Assembly: GCA_024036415.1 (NCBI GenBank) | Contig: JAMWET010006552.1 | Span: 378,501-442,500 of the forward strand | DNA from: Prochilodus magdalenae | Taxonomy: Eukaryota; Chordata; Actinopteri; Characiformes; Prochilodontidae | Direction: 5' to 3' | Length of the DNA: 64,000 bases | Shown here: positions 1-14,089 of the stretch, piece after piece | Numbering within the stretch: the first letter of the stretch is position 1 | How the letters are laid out: each line of letters begins with the position of its first letter | Position numbers and translations under genes: made by a program | The notes under the pieces: model-generated | Told to the model about the DNA's origin: nothing | Databases searched by the model: none | What the model saw: the letters and a program-made list of their open reading frames with translations, nothing else

Positions 1-735
1 TGTTGTTCTTGTCTTGTTTCTGTTCCTTATAATAGAGTATAGTGTTCTGTGTAGTGCTCTAGTGTAGGGAATAGTGATTAGGGTTCTTGTTTCTGTCCCT
101 TATAATCAAGTATAGTGTTCTGTGTAGTGCTCTAGTGTAGGGAATAGTGATTAAGGTTCTTGTTTCTGTTGACTATAATAGAGTATAGTGTTCTGTGTAG
201 TTCTCTACTGTAGGGAATAGTGATTAAGGTTCTTGTTTCTGTTGACTATAATAGAGTATAGTGTTCTGTGTAGTTCTCTACAGTAGGGAATAGTGATTAA
301 GGTTCTTGTTTCTGTTCCCTGTTATAGAGTGTAGGTCTCTGTGTAGTGCTCTAGTGTAGGGAAAAGTGATTAGGGTTCTTGTTTCTGTTCCCTATATTAG
401 AGTATAGTGTTCTGTGTAGTTCTCTACTGTAGGGAATAGTGGTTAAGGTTCTTGTTTCTGTTCCTTATAATAGAGTATAGTGTTCTGTGTAGTGCTCTAG
501 TGTAGGGAATAGTGATTAGGGTTCTTGTTTCTGTTCCCTGTAATAGAGTATAGTGTTCTGTGTAGTGCTCTAGTGTAGGGAATAGTGATTAGGGTTCTTG
601 TTTCTGTTCCCTGTAATAGAGTGTAGTTCTCTGTGTAGTGCTCTAGTGTAGGGAATAGTGATGAGGGGAGCGTTTCTGTGTCCTGTAATAGATGGGACTC
701 CTCTATATGGCGCTCCGATGTAGGTTATAGTGATG
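1..735 (+). repeat. 73-bp minisatellite, about 9 good copies plus a decayed one
   Basis: The anchor CTTGTTTCTG recurs at 13, 86, 159, 232, 305, 378, 451, 524 and 597, exactly 73 bases apart. A degraded tenth unit follows to about 735. The array runs off the left edge, so the true copy number is unknown. Confidence 0.95.
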
Positions 736-1342
736 AAGGGACTGTTTGGAATGCAGTGAAGGAATGGCTGCTATAAAAAACCTCCTACATTATTCAGAGG
801 GGGGAAAAAGTTTTTCAGCTTGGATAAGCCAGCTGAGGCTAGGGTCCCTTCGCGGACGGGCTGATCGACATAAAAAGACGCAAGGACAAGCAGGAGTGTG
901 TTGTGTACACAGCTGCGAGTGTTAGTCAGCGCTGACGAGGCAAAAGCTGCTAAACGTCTTTCCACGTTCCGCTCGGTTTCACACCAGCGTCAGCTCGAAA
1001 ATTCTGGGTTCCGAACTTTGCTCTCCGGCTCATGTGAGATTACGCATCTGTTTGGTGTAATTTTCCCAATTATACCCCCACGATTGAGGAGAGGGGGGGC
1101 TGTAGTCGGCCCGGAGTGCTTAATGACGGAGATGGGTAGAGTGTCGGAGAGGCTGTAGAAGGCTGAAACACGGTGAGTCAGCACTAAGTCTTCTCTAGTC
1201 CAGAACCGTCCGAGTGGTTCAGCATCTTCCTCGCTGAATCACCGAGCCGCAGCTTCGGAGAAAGCTGCTCGGGCTCCCGCACTTTCACAGCCAAACTCCC
1301 CCTCCTCCTGCTCCCATCTTAATGAGCCTGGAATTTAATTAG

Positions 1343-1344
<2 letters not shown>

Positions 1345-1420
<76 letters not shown>
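1345..1420 (+). repeat. (GT)38 microsatellite
   Basis: An uninterrupted run of 76 bases. Confidence 0.98.
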
Positions 1421-1422
<2 letters not shown>

Positions 1423-2039
1423 TCAGTGAGAAGTGGGATAAGAGTGTAAACGTCTGTTGCCCAGTCACTTCATTACCCTGTGCTTAATTTGAATACAACT
1501 GTAGCTGCTTCCTTGGCCTCGCCTGTCTCTTGTGCTTTTGTTCTCCTCTCTCTCCCTTCTTCTCTCTCTCTCTCCGTTGTTTTACAACTTTGCATTCTTT
1601 TACACAAGCATTTTTACCTTCTTTCTTCTCGCCCCCCCCTCCCTCGTCCCCCTCCACTCTCTGGCAGCGTAGAGGCTCTCGAGGGAGCGGCCGTAATCTG
1701 TTCCATCAGCGTTTACTACCGAACAAATTAACTAAGACAAGCGCCGGCGCTCCCAGCCAGCCAAACGCTTCCATTAGGAAAATTATAACGCTATTACACA
1801 GGCTTGCTTGGCCTCTCATATCCCACCTCCCATCGCTGACTCCAACAGCAAGAGAACCGCCACGTTCCCACCATCACAGTACACATCGTGCCTTGCTGCT
1901 TCAGATGCGCTTATGTGGGTTATATCTGGCTGATAACCAAATCTGAACTAATCTGAAGTCGTGATGGTCCCGGCCAGAATATCTGCCGGTAATATTGGCC
2001 AATATTGACAACTTGTGGTTTATTGATATCGGTGACGAT

Positions 2040-2540
2040 ATCACTAATGATGTGTTAGGGTGTAATATTCGACATGCCAGACGTCTCGACATGGAGCTGT
2101 AGAGGTTCCTAATGGTGTCCTGTGATAACCCATCCCATGCAGCTTGAATATTCTCACACAGTTCCTGCAGATGGTGCAGTAGGGGTGGAGGTGGAGTGAC
2201 ACCAGGCCTTCTGGACGTGTGATGCCTGACGACAAACCGTTGATCTTGGCGCTGACCACGGTGCCTCCACACACTTGGTCATCTTCACCAAGACAAAAGC
2301 GGGACTCGTCACTGCGGATGCCATTCTGAGTCACTCCATGACTGTCGTGCAGCCGTCTGGCACAATGTGCTTAACAGGATGGCCATCACTCCTCGCTGTA
2401 TATCTGTAATAGTGGCTGTTGGGTCAGTCAGGTACAGCGTTAAGGCCCGTCCTTGCTTATGTCACGTCTGGCCTAGCCAATGTCAAACCTACCCACCTAG
2501 TTTCCTCCCAGTCTGTTGAGTCCTCCTGGCTGCTGCTGCT
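2040..2540 (-). mobile_element. TcA copy 1: internally deleted Tc1/mariner-like relic
   Basis: On the - strand the segment contains SDESRFCLGEDDQ (around 2270-2315), then VWRHRGQRQDQRFVVRHH in another frame, then a jump to LQELCENIQAAWDGLSQDTI and SMSRR, the C-terminal end of a Tc1-type transposase. The catalytic core between these is missing, so the copy cannot be autonomous. The N-terminal-side end (2500-2540) matches the TIR-like sequence of copy 3 in reverse (TTCCTCCCAGTCTGTTGAG against the TTCCTGTCGGCTGATT region). Boundaries are approximate. Confidence 0.7.
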
Positions 2541-3102
2541 TGTGTAACTGCTTTGATGATGAGTACATTGTGACATTTATGTTCCTCAAAGTCACTTTAT
2601 TCCCATTTTTTGCTCGTGTTATATTTAGACCGTTGCCTGAATTAGCTGACCAGCACTGGAATACCCGTTTGCCGCTTCTCACTTACCTGTAAGGCGGCTT
2701 GCGGAAAAGAACACGCGCTTGTCTTCACATCAAACCTGCTGAGCCAGATTAATCTGATCTGTTGTTGACTGCAAAACGTAAGACAAGCAATATCGGTACG
2801 GGCATCGTCATGGTCAGATATTGACATGGAACAGCAGCACTGATCCGTTGTTTTCATGCTGGCATATCCCTGGTAATGTTGTCCCTGTGGTTATCGCAGC
2901 TGATGGCCGTTCACCTTTCATAGATGAGTAGCTTGAGAGTAGGTAGAGCAGGCCTTGGTGACGTTGCTGGTTGAATGTACTGCACAGAAGGAGTGCAGTC
3001 CTGTGCTTGGAGCTATGCTCAGCATGCATCTTCGCCCTCAGGTGAGTGCTCGTTCAACCTGGGGCAACGGACATAGCAATGAAACAAGCGTATTGGTCAG
3101 GT

Positions 3103-3556
3103 TGTCTGTCCAAAAGTATCCAGACAGGCTTCTAATGAGTGAATTCAGTTGGGATAAACCCACTGTGAATGATCTCCTCCATAGAAAAGCATTTACCAAT
3201 GCAGTGGGATGCTTTGGAGCGTCCACACATGAGGCTAAGATCACCGTGCCCAATGCCAGGCATGGCCTAGAAGGGTATAAAGCACCCCGTCCCCCAGCAT
3301 TGGCTTGCCAAGCTGTTTTCTGGGCTGATGGAGCTCCATTCCCTTACGTTTGGAAAGAGATGGAGTGATCCAGAGCTGACCTTTCCACCCCAGTACATGT
3401 CCTCACTAATGCTCACGTGGCTGAATGCTATCAAATCTGTTGTAAAGCCTCCCCAGAAGAGTAGCAAAGCTGTTATGGTCTCAACAGGGGGACATGGACT
3501 ATGAATACTCGCCATGTGGAGAGAAGCCTGGATGTCTCCAAACTTTTGGACAGTAT
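3103..3556 (+). mobile_element. Internally deleted Tc1-like element with TIRs
   Basis: The left end TCTGTCCAAAAGTATCCAGA (from 3105) and the right end (revcomp of CTCCAAACTTTTGGACAG, to about 3552) form imperfect inverted repeats. The right third contains CTCACTAATGCTCACGTGGCTGAATG, the C-terminal coding part of a Tc1-type transposase family common in fish. The usual catalytic middle is missing in about 450 bases. Classification rests on recognition of this 3' part. Confidence 0.6.
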
Positions 3557-3639
3557 CTTCCCTCACCCTCCTGTCGAGCTGTGAGCGCGTATCTAGAACC
3601 GGCACTGGGAGTGTGCTGATGAGTTGAGAGTTAATCATC

Positions 3640-3800
3640 TATTCACGCTCCCGTGGCGCCTCAGCTGGAGGAGCCCGCAGAGGCTCGGGCGCTAAATGAG
3701 GATCCGCGGGGCCCCCTGGTAATCAGGTTTTTTTAAGTGATTAGCCTATTAGTTTGCATAATGGGCGTAACAGCGGCGTCTGCTAATCACTCTCAAGGGT
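3640..3800. other. Candidate conserved non-coding block in intron 1
   Basis: GCTAAATGAGGATCCGCGGG, GGTAATCAGGTTTTTTTAAG, GATTAGCCTATTAGTTTGCA and TGCTAATCACTCTC form a short run rich in TAAT cores between a Tc1 relic and a CT tract. Guess only. Confidence 0.25.
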
Positions 3801-4010
3801 GCGCACCTAAGAGAGGCTGAGGCAGGAGGAGGGCGAGGGAGACGGTTCCTTCGTCCCATGCTTGCTGTATAAAGGGGTTGGCACAGTGCCAGCTTGTAAG
3901 AGATGGCACCACGCCGACGGGACTGGCCTGGGGTGACCCTTTTGTCTTGTTTGCTGTAAAAACATGTAGCGTTTGCGTTTTGCCTAACTTGTCCATCCTC
4001 TAGACCTGAT

Positions 4011-4500
<490 letters not shown>

Positions 4501-6488
4501 CGCTGTGTGCGCATGTGTAAACCTGTAACCCCTGCAGAGTTCCACTGCCCATCTGTCAGCAGCTTGGTCAGCTCTATAAAACTTCATTACTCACATATAA
4601 AGGTAACCGTAAATGGCCGCTAATGGCATGGAAACGGGGAAGGAGGGACGGACTTGTTCGGGGTTGTTGTTGCTGTTGTTGTGTTGTTGTTGTGGTCTGT
4701 CTTTACCGACTCAGTTGCTAAACAATTTAGTCCATTTGGGATCTGGAGCCCATATGTGGGTTTGATGCAGCTGTGCCTTCCTCAGACTTGGGTGGTGACA
4801 CATTGGAGCGCAGTGGTTCAGCACAGTCCCATACAGTTCACCGAAATGTGCTTTTTCCTGGAGTCTTAATTTGTTTATTTTATTTTCTTTCTAGTGTTTA
4901 ATTTTCAGAAATGAGTCTTTGTTGGAAACCAGGAAACAGGCTCTGTAGATGTAGCTGATGTGTTTTTGTTTTTTGTATTTTAGTTTTTCACTGGGTTAAA
5001 TACTATGTGGAATGTAAATGCGGACGTTTGGGTTTTTGTATTATTTGTAGGTCTTCAGTTTGTCACCCCAGTTGACTGCACATTGGGATTACCTGTACTG
5101 CTCACACAGTCTATTTCATAGTGAACTGGGCACAGACCGATCCCAAACTTGTGTAGTCTAGAAGTAGCAGTGTAGAGTCCAGAAGCATGATCATCTTATT
5201 GGCCTAGAGAACATTTGGAACACTCTGGTCATGTCTGAGCTCAAGGTCATTATGGCAAAACAATCACAGTGCCTACATTTTTTTTTAATTATTCCAGTGT
5301 TGTAAAATAAAGAAATATATAAAATAAAATGTAAGTAATTATAGCATCATCTTATAGAACACAATTTAATCAGGTGGCTTCCAAATCAGCTCTTTTACAG
5401 TACACCTAATGCTGCTGCTGTATTCTGGTTGTTGATGTGGTTGAACCTCACTTGATCTCTAAAATTCATGATGTAATATAATTGATGAACTAGTTGTATC
5501 TTTGCCCGGGTTGCCTGAATTTCTGCACACGCTTGTCCTGTATACTGAGCACTGGGCTGCTGATGTGAAGTGAGGTGGGAATGCTCCGTCAGTGTTACTG
5601 AACATTTTTGGTTTTGAGAAAATATTTTCTGATAGATTTAGTTCACCTGAAAAGCCCCAGTCTGATAATACAAAGCTGTTAAAGTAGGATTACACCTCAT
5701 GTGGAGAGCCGCAGTTATTATGGGTTATGCCCAATTAATATATTGATTTTCATGAAAATGAACAATATTCTAACAGCAGAAGTTAATTTATCAACAACAA
5801 CTAAATGCACTTAGTTGATATGCCCCTATGCTTTGCCCTGCTGTGTTGGACTGTGTTGGAGAGTCTGAAGAAAATCTGTTCGTTTAATTAATGTAGTTTT
5901 TATTTTATTTATTTATTTATTTATTTAAGTGCCTCTGGGCTCAGTATTAAGCCCATTCTGTTTCTTTGTCTGTCCACTCTTTGTTCAGTTTTAGTCCATA
6001 GTACACATCTTTCTTTCTTTATGCTGATTGCAGTTGCCCTCCACCCCCCCATGGGTTCAAACCCCCACCAGCATTAACAGCATTAAGGCATAAATGTACA
6101 TCATGGTCTTTAAAGTCCAGTCTGGGGCTGAACCTAAACATCTAACACTCCGAATAGCATAACAGACTGTGATTTATCACTATGATGATGCCATATTGTC
6201 ATACTGCCCACCCCTGCTTGACTGGCCCACCCCCTTCCTGGGGTGCAAATGGACTAGATATGTACCAGAGTGCTGATATTTAGAAGCCACTATAAGGAAT
6301 AGCAGAGCGGGGGCTACAGCTCTGGGTTTGCTCTCAGAGCGGCAGATGCGTTTGGACAGTTCGGTGGGTGCGGGGTAGCAGAGCTGCCGGGTGGGAATCT
6401 TGCCTGCTGAAAGTGAACATGTATGTTTTGTTTGTCTGTGTATGTAAATGACCACCCCCCCACATCCCCACACCCCCCACCCTGCTGA

Positions 6489-6722
<234 letters not shown>

Positions 6723-6949
6723 TGAAGCTGTTTGTTTCTACAGGGAGGCCTAACGCGACCGCGTGTTTAGTCGTTGTCGTCGTCGTGGTTGTTGTTGTTG
6801 TTGATTGGCAGAATTGGATGCATGTGTATGAGAAGAATTGGAGTGTGCTCAGTCAAGCGGAGCAGACAGTGTCTTCCTATTGTCTTTAATTAGGCCCCCC
6901 CACCTCCCCCGCTTTAGTCCAGTCGTGTCCTGGCTGACCCCAGTGAGGA

Positions 6950-8850
6950 ACGCTTGTGTCATGATTAACATAGAGGTACAGTCTCGAACGCCCTCATGGT
7001 CAAATTGCATGTTTTGTTGGTTTTCCAAGTGCAAATAAGTTTTATACCGGAATCTTTTAGTTTAATATTCAGCTAAAAATATGCTAAGATTCACTGAAAA
7101 AAAAAGAAAAAAGGTGAAAACAATTTTAAATGTTTATGTAAATCTTCTGTAAGAAGGATTAAATCTTGTGTCAAAGTGCATTATTCCTTTAGCTAACATA
7201 ATATTGTGATTCCCATAGAAAGGCTAGCAAAACATTGAGCGTTATATTATATTATATTATATTATATTATATTATATTAAAATATGCATGATTGGAACAC
7301 CCTCTGGTCAAACTGCATGTTTTGTTAATTGTTAAGTGAGAACGTTTTCTACAGAAATTGTTTCCGTTTCAGTTTCATTGCACTCATTGTAACATATATT
7401 TGGGAGGGGGATATTTTGTAGCCTTTGGGGTGAAACATTTTCACTTAAAAAAAAAAAAGCATTTCAAGTGTTTATGTAAAGCTACTTTAAATAGGATTCA
7501 ATCTTGGGTGGAGAAGTCTTGTGTAAAAGTGCTTTGCTGCATTAGCTTGGTGCTAATATAATGGTGTCATTCCCATAGAGAGGCTAGCAGAAATTAGCAT
7601 TGTTTAAACATGCATGGTTTGAACACCCTCCGGTCAAAGCACGTTTCGTTAATTGTGTAAGTGAGAAGTTTTTTATAGGAATGTTTTAGTGCAGCTTTAA
7701 TACACTATTTATTGTTTATTTGCTGAGTATATTAAAAAAAAATTTAATTGTGCAGAACCATGTCCAAAAACTCAGACTTTGAGTTGAAATATTTTCCTGA
7801 AGATTCACTGAAAAGCATTTCAAAAAGCTACTGTAAAAATGATAAAATCTCGTCTGGAGAAGTCCAAGTGCATCTCCCGTTAGCTTGGTGCTAATGTAAT
7901 ATAGTAATATCCATAGAGAAGCTAGCAAAAATTAGCATTATTGTGGAAATATGCTTGTTTCGAACACACCTTTCAGTCAGTTTTTCAGAATCTTTTAATG
8001 CAGTTTTAGTCCACTATTTTCTTTTTCTTTGCTGATTGTAATTATGACTGTAATTATGCATAAAAAATGTTTTTATAGAGAATGACTGGAGCGCCCATAC
8101 GACTGTATATTAAGCACTGGGTTGCTGATCCGTTGATATTATGAAACATGATGGGCTTTGAGGTGAAAAATTTCCTGAGGATTCACTGAAAAACAAAAAT
8201 ACATTTAAATGTTTATTTAAAACTACTAAGTAGGATAGTCAAGAGTGTATCTCCATTAGCTTGGTGGTAATGTAATATAGTGATTCCCATAGAGAAGCTA
8301 GCAAAATTTAGCATTATTGCGTCATATGCTAGTTTCAAACACTTAGTTGATTTTTAGGTGCCCGTTTTATACAGTAATCTTTCACTGTGTATCTTTTATT
8401 AATGATTTAAAAAGAAATAAATAAAAAATAATTGCGCATTAAAATGTTTGAGCACCAAACGACTGTATATACAGCGCTGGAAATCTAAATTGTCAATATT
8501 TCAGTTGAATATTTCCTGAAAAAAAAAAAAAGTCAGATTTTTATATATAGCTCCTGTAAGCAGCATTAAGTCTCCTGTGGGTCTCCATTAACTTGGTATC
8601 AGTGCAGTATGGTGATTCCCATAGAGAGGCTAGCACAAATGAGAGAAATGAAATAAGACAGCAGCTGAATGCGTTTGATTCTTATGTATGTATGCTGCAC
8701 TCTCCTGTGCTGCACTGTCAGCTGCGGTATGCACGCGAGTGCGCTAGAGAGCCTGAGAAAAAAACAGGCTCTCTTATTATGTAGCTGAAGTTCCTCAGGG
8801 CTCAGTATTAAGCCCATTCTGATTTTTCTTTACTGGCCCTTTGTTCGTGT
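6950..8850 (+). repeat. Degenerate tandem repeat, period about 310-375 bp, five units
   Basis: The block CCATAGAGAGGCTAGCA (with variants) occurs at about 7216, 7576, 7910, 8290 and 8620. A block beginning ACACCCTC(T/C)GGTCAAA lies before several of them (about 6990, 7298, 7622, with weaker traces near 7964 and 8338). Units are much diverged, so this is an old expansion. Text near 5540 and 5930-6010 resembles parts of the unit (AGCACTGGGCTGCTGATG and CTCAGTATTAAGCCCATTCT), suggesting the array once began further upstream. Confidence 0.65.
7242..7279 (+). repeat. (TTATA)n microsatellite
   Basis: About seven to eight pentanucleotide units inside the degenerate tandem repeat. Confidence 0.95.
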
Positions 8851-9879
8851 GTTTTGGTCTCGGGCCCTTGTAAAGCTTCGAGCTTGTGGCTTGTTAAGTA
8901 GGCATGAAGTGAGCGCACGCAGAAGTACGGCTAGTCACCTTCCAGAAAATAACCTAACAAGCTACTTTAGTTTCCACAATAAATCCGGTCTTCTCCGTCA
9001 GCAGTCTTGGTTAAAGAGGACTTTTCCAGGGTTTGTTGCCCTCCACCTCTCAAAAGACTAAATCCCACTCTTCCCTTGAGAGCCGTTTTCCTTTGACCTA
9101 CTTTGTTTGCTGTAGAACGTGTGACGATCCGGCTAAGCGTGGTCATTTGGGAATCGCGTCTGCCGTTCCCAACCCACCCCGCCCCCCACCTTCCTTCGGG
9201 GACCGTTGTTTAGCCGTGCGTTCCCATGGTAACGGGCTTGGCGGAGCAAGGCTGGAAACAAAGCGTTGTTGTTGTTGTTATTATTTGGAATGTTGTAATG
9301 AATAATTAATGAGGCCGTGAATTATTTATGAATGAGTAGGCAGAGGCTCGTGCGAAAGCTCCCCGTGTTCCCCAGTGAGAGAGGAGGGTCGGAGGGCTGC
9401 CGGGAAGGTTGAGAGGAGAACGTGTGTGTGACATGCGAGCGCGAGCCTGGGGGCGGTGTTTCGCAGGGTAGGATTACTCGGTTAGCCAGATAACTTGAAC
9501 CAAATGCCGGGCTTGTCCCGCAGGAGGTCGGGAATGTTCCTGATAATTCCGACTTTTGGTGCATGTTGGATACTTCTGTTTATAGTTGCAGGTCCAGTAA
9601 CAGTGACTGGTCTTGGTTCATCCTGTTATGAGAAGGGCTGTTTAGTCATTGTAACACATGGAGGGTGGTGGGCGGGGCTACACGTCATTCTCCAGCACAC
9701 CAGCCAACAGGGGTGCTGGACCTGTGGTGACATCGCACTGGTTTATTACAGTCATTTATCTAAATGCATGATGCTAAATGCTAACATACATACAAGCACA
9801 TGCTACTGCCCATCCTGTGCTCTCTGATGCTGTTGCTTCACCTGCCTCGGCTGGGTGCCACTGCCTTCCTTCTGACCAG

Positions 9880-10084
9880 TTTGCCTACTATGAAACTTCT
9901 CCAGGGTTGATCTGAAGACTATGGGTTCCCCTTTTGAGTCTTAGTTCCTTTCAAGGTTTCTTCCTATTGCTCTGAGGGAGTGTTTCCTTTCCACTGTCGC
10001 CTCTGGCGTGCTCATTGGGGGCTGGGACCTGGATTCTCAGGATCAGCTGCTGTAAAAAGTACATAGAAATAAATTTGACTTGAC
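9880..10084 (+). mobile_element. Fish LINE/SINE 3'-end fragment
   Basis: Text such as TCAAGGTTTCTTCCTATTGC, CCACTGTCGCCTCTGGCGTG and TGTAAAAAGTACATAGAAAT followed by AAATTTGACTTGAC is the familiar 3' tail of a dispersed non-LTR element in otophysan fish. That element usually ends with a short ATTTGACTTGAC run. Only the tail is present, and the class (LINE or SINE) cannot be settled from it. Confidence 0.5.
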
Positions 10085-11654
10085 ACATACATCCGCTGTT
10101 ACTATTGGTGACTGGAACATTCGGCTCCTTAGATCAACATCAGTCACAATACCTTCAGGGCCTTATACATTTATCTCCAAAGATGGAGACACAAAGCTAA
10201 ACCAGTGCACAGTAGTATAGTCCGTGTTGTACAGCACCAGCTAATCTGTAGGCTCAGCCAGTGCCAAACCAAAGAAAGCAAAGCACCATCGTAATGTCTT
10301 CCTGTTCTCCGAGTTACAGAGAACCGCTTTTCCACTGGCGAGCGTACTGAGACATGTAGCTTTAAGAAAAAGCAGTACAATGGGAAGACTAGGTGATAAA
10401 CACTGCTAAAGCAAAACATCAAGGCTCCTTCAACGCCGGCCGAGGGTGCAAGGCCAGCACTTCAGCTGCCCCCTCCTCCTGCAGAAGCCCTAATCCCCAT
10501 TAAGGCCTGTTCAATGCTGATAAGCGCCTCGTCGTCCACCTGCATCAACACTTTTCTGGGCTAAACGTGGCTGACTGGAGAGTTATTCCACACCGGAGCT
10601 GTATACCGAAACAGCTGGGCGGCTGGAAAAGTGACCAGAGAAATTAGGAGGGAACAAAGAGGGATGCATGTCTGTGCATGTGATGTGCATGTATGACACG
10701 TGAAGACCAAGTCCCTGGATGGCAGGTTCAGGGTTGCCATCTCTGGTGGGCCTAAAGTATCTGAAGCCTCACCTTAACTACGGCATGACAGTTTTCCAGC
10801 CTCTCTTTGTCCCTTAGGATTAAGCCGGGTGGTTTCGTTCCTGTGCCTTTAGATGAGCTCTGTTCTGATTGGCTGCTGTGTATTAGGTGTCAATCAAAAA
10901 TCATTTTAGGCTGACAAGCTACTTGCATCTTCAGGGGGAATGGGCGGAGCTACACTGGTCTAGGGGCCGCATAGGTGGATATATGGCAGTGTGTTGTTTC
11001 CATGACTGCATATAAACAGTGAGTTCATGTTTTTGTAGCATCATGGGGACTGAACGTTTGAAACTCTATCCATGATGCTCAGCTTCCATTGCTTGGCTAC
11101 TTAGCCTTGTAGCTTCAGCCCAGAATGAAGAAGCACTGCACGTCTCGCCTGACTCTCCCTCCTAAACCGGTCCTGTAAACCTTCCAGAGTGCTCCTCAGT
11201 GTGCCGCTCTCCGCCATGCCCTAATGATTTCTCTGCGCTTCTCAGACTGTATGTTTTGCACAGAGCCCCTTTAAAGACCTCGGCTCTGCTGTCCGCAGCG
11301 TGTTTGATCATTGCCAGTGGCTGGACCCCCTCGGGCGCAGAGCCCCTCAGAGTCTTCCCGTCCCCCCGCGAACTCGTCTGTGCTTTGTGGTGGAGTGAAA
11401 TGGCGCAGTGGCGACCGAAATGAGGGGCAAAGAAATAAATAAAGACGAAAGGCCTTTGTGTCTGTCTTTGGGTTGTTTTCGTCTGGCCCGTGCGGTTATT
11501 TGGAGGCGACTGGAGGACGGAGGGCTTGTGGAAGTCATTACTGGTGTCTTCATGCTGGGCGGCAGATATGAATCACCTTATGTCTGGGGTCAGATGTGCT
11601 CTTTACCAAACCAGGCAGGCCGATGTTATTCAGTCTTACCTTCCTTCTCGTTTT

Positions 11655-12100
11655 TATACCGCAGTGTTCAGTTCAGTTCAAAGCAGTTCGGTTCTATGCA
11701 GTTCAAGGAAATTCAGCTCAGCCCAATGCAGTTAAATTCAAAGAAATCCAGTTCAGTGCAATTCAATGAGAATTCAGTCCAATGCAGTTTCATACAACTC
11801 AGTTTAAATCCATGCACTGCAGTCCAGTACAGTTCAGTCCAGGGCAATTAAGTTGAGTGCAATTCAATTTAAATAAATACAGTTTAAATTCAGTTTAGTG
11901 CTGTTCACTTCTATGCAATTCAAGAAAATTCAGTTCATCCTAATGCAGTTGAATTCAAAGACCTTCATTTCGGTCCAGTTCAGGGCAGTTCAATTTAAAT
12001 CAATGCAGTTCAGGTTCATTACAGTTCAGTCCAGTGCTTCAGTTTAAATTAATGTTGTCCGCTCCAGTGCAGTTCATTCACTGCAAGTCAGTTTAATTCA
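11655..12100 (+). repeat. Degenerate CAGTTCA-type minisatellite
   Basis: The words CAGTTCA, GTTCAGT and CAATTCAA recur about every 10-20 bases with many changes and no strict period. It encodes no convincing protein. Confidence 0.75.
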
Positions 12101-12187
12101 ACTACTACAACATTGTACGGGTATAACTAAACACTATTAGACTACTTTTGCATTGTGTTAATTTAAAACAAAGGATAAATAAAGATA

Positions 12188-12216
12188 TGGATGGATGGGT
12201 GGGTGGATGGATGGTT
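12188..12216 (+). repeat. (GGAT)n microsatellite
   Basis: A short run of GGAT/GGGT units after GATAAATAAAGATAT. An A-rich end followed by a tetranucleotide run is often the 3' end of a retroelement, but no element body was recognised. Confidence 0.8.
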
Positions 12217-13185
12217 TACATGCCGTATTATTAACTAATAAACTATACATAGAACAGTTCGCTATGGATAAATATTTCACTTTACAAGGAGGCAAGAAAC
12301 ATGTACAAGAAATATACAAAAAGACACAGAAATACAATAAAATACAGATATAACTGCATACCCATAGAAAAATATGTAAACCTTGCAGATTAAAAGAAAA
12401 ATAAATAAATAAATAAAGTCCCAGGGGCGAAGATATCAACGGATGATGACTAAATAAACATAAACATGTGCGTAACAGGGTAAATAGTATAAACAGTACA
12501 GAGACAAAAAAGACAGGGACACAGTTCAGTATGTGCATAGACAGTAATACAGACGTGCAAGATCACGACCACAGTGCTACTAGAGCCGGGGTGCAAACAG
12601 CAGTAGAGTGTAATACAGCTCAGTGTTAAGTGAACATATTGGAGAGTACAGTATGTTTAGGAAGCGCGCTGTGCGGGTTTGTGGTTGTAGGTGTCTGTGC
12701 CGTTGAATATCTAATAGCCATACAGCTTACAGTAAAGATGTTCAGTATATAGAATACACAGCTCGGATGTTCAGGTTCAAGTTATCCCAGTGCATACCGT
12801 CCTGTGAGCTGGTGGAGGCCACTGTGTGGGTTGGGGTGATCAGGTCTAGATCAGTACAGTCTATAGTGTTGTAGGTGCTGTAATGTTCTGGTAGGTGCTG
12901 CTGGTGTGACCAGTTTGACGACTCCTGGGCAAAAACGTTTTTAGAACCTGGTGGTTCTGGCTCTGATGTGTAAAAAAAAAAAAAAAAAAGATTAAATAGA
13001 TCTGTGAACAAAGCTAAGACTTAGCAGTGTTAATAATGGTCAGTGTTAATAGCCGTGTAGTGCAGTTTAATGATTGCTTGTGTTTAAATCCAGTTTGTTT
13101 GAGGTTGTGCTGCAGTTTGGAAAAGCCGTAGCTAGTAATGCGCGCTCCTGTGCTCTCGCTCACTAGCTCACTCTCTCGCTCACTA

Positions 13186-13188
<3 letters not shown>

Positions 13189-13223
<35 letters not shown>
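13189..13223 (+). repeat. (CA)n microsatellite
   Basis: About 17 CA units without interruption. Confidence 0.97.
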
Positions 13224-13225
<2 letters not shown>

Positions 13226-13462
13226 CTCTTCTGCATTTATCACTGAAATCCATTTCTTTCATGTCTGTGCACATCTATAATTTACGGACAGTGCTTTTAG
13301 GAGAGTCTGGGGCCAGAGGTTCGGAGGTGTTTGTGTCCGGTGTGGGTGGGGGATGCATGAAGGAGTCTGTGTGACTGACTGATGGAGAGGAGTTGAAAGG
13401 GGTCTTCTAGAGAGGCTGAAGTATCAACCCCCCATATATACCTCTATTTTATTTATACATAC

Positions 13463-13464
<2 letters not shown>

Positions 13465-13535
<71 letters not shown>

Positions 13536-13624
13536 GTATGTGTGTGTGTGTGTATATGTATGTATGTGTGTGTGTGTGTGTAGATGTTTGTGTGCGTGTG
13601 TGTATATGTGTGTGTGTGTGTAGA

Positions 13625-13664
<40 letters not shown>
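13465..13664 (+). repeat. Compound (TA)n-(TG)n microsatellite
   Basis: A pure TA run at 13469-13529 is followed by TG units broken by TATG and TAGATGTT words. The TA part can form a cruciform. Confidence 0.97.
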
Positions 13665-13666
<2 letters not shown>

Positions 13667-14089
13667 AACTTCTTAATTCTTTGGCATAAGAGCGTCTAAA
13701 CACTGATGTGGTCTACATCAAATCCTGTCACAGCTGTTACTGGTGCGTGTGGAGGTGTTACAGGCTATTAGGTACACAGGGGACTCGGGTTTGGTCTGTT
13801 TAGCTTATTTGATGAAAGGCTTGAGCTACTCCTCCTAGAAAGCTGCTGTTTTGGAGATACAGGTGTATCAGCAGCGATGTGAAGTTTTGGAAGCCGTTAC
13901 AGACTAAATGTGCCGCTCCAGTGTGCCTTAGAAGACTAATGTGCCTCTCTGAGGAGAGAAAAAAATCGCTGAATGGTGAAGGATTGCATTAATCGGTAGT
14001 GGAGTGTGTGTGCGCACGCGAGCGAGCGAGTGAGTGAAGTACACGACTCAGCCGCCCTCCTCTCCCTCTTCTCCTTTTTGGAAAGGCGA

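Noticed and set aside
1190..1345. GC-richer stretch considered as a possible alternative first exon or promoter of cux1
   Set aside because: No conserved N-terminal peptide, no donor matching phase 0, and no clear promoter elements.
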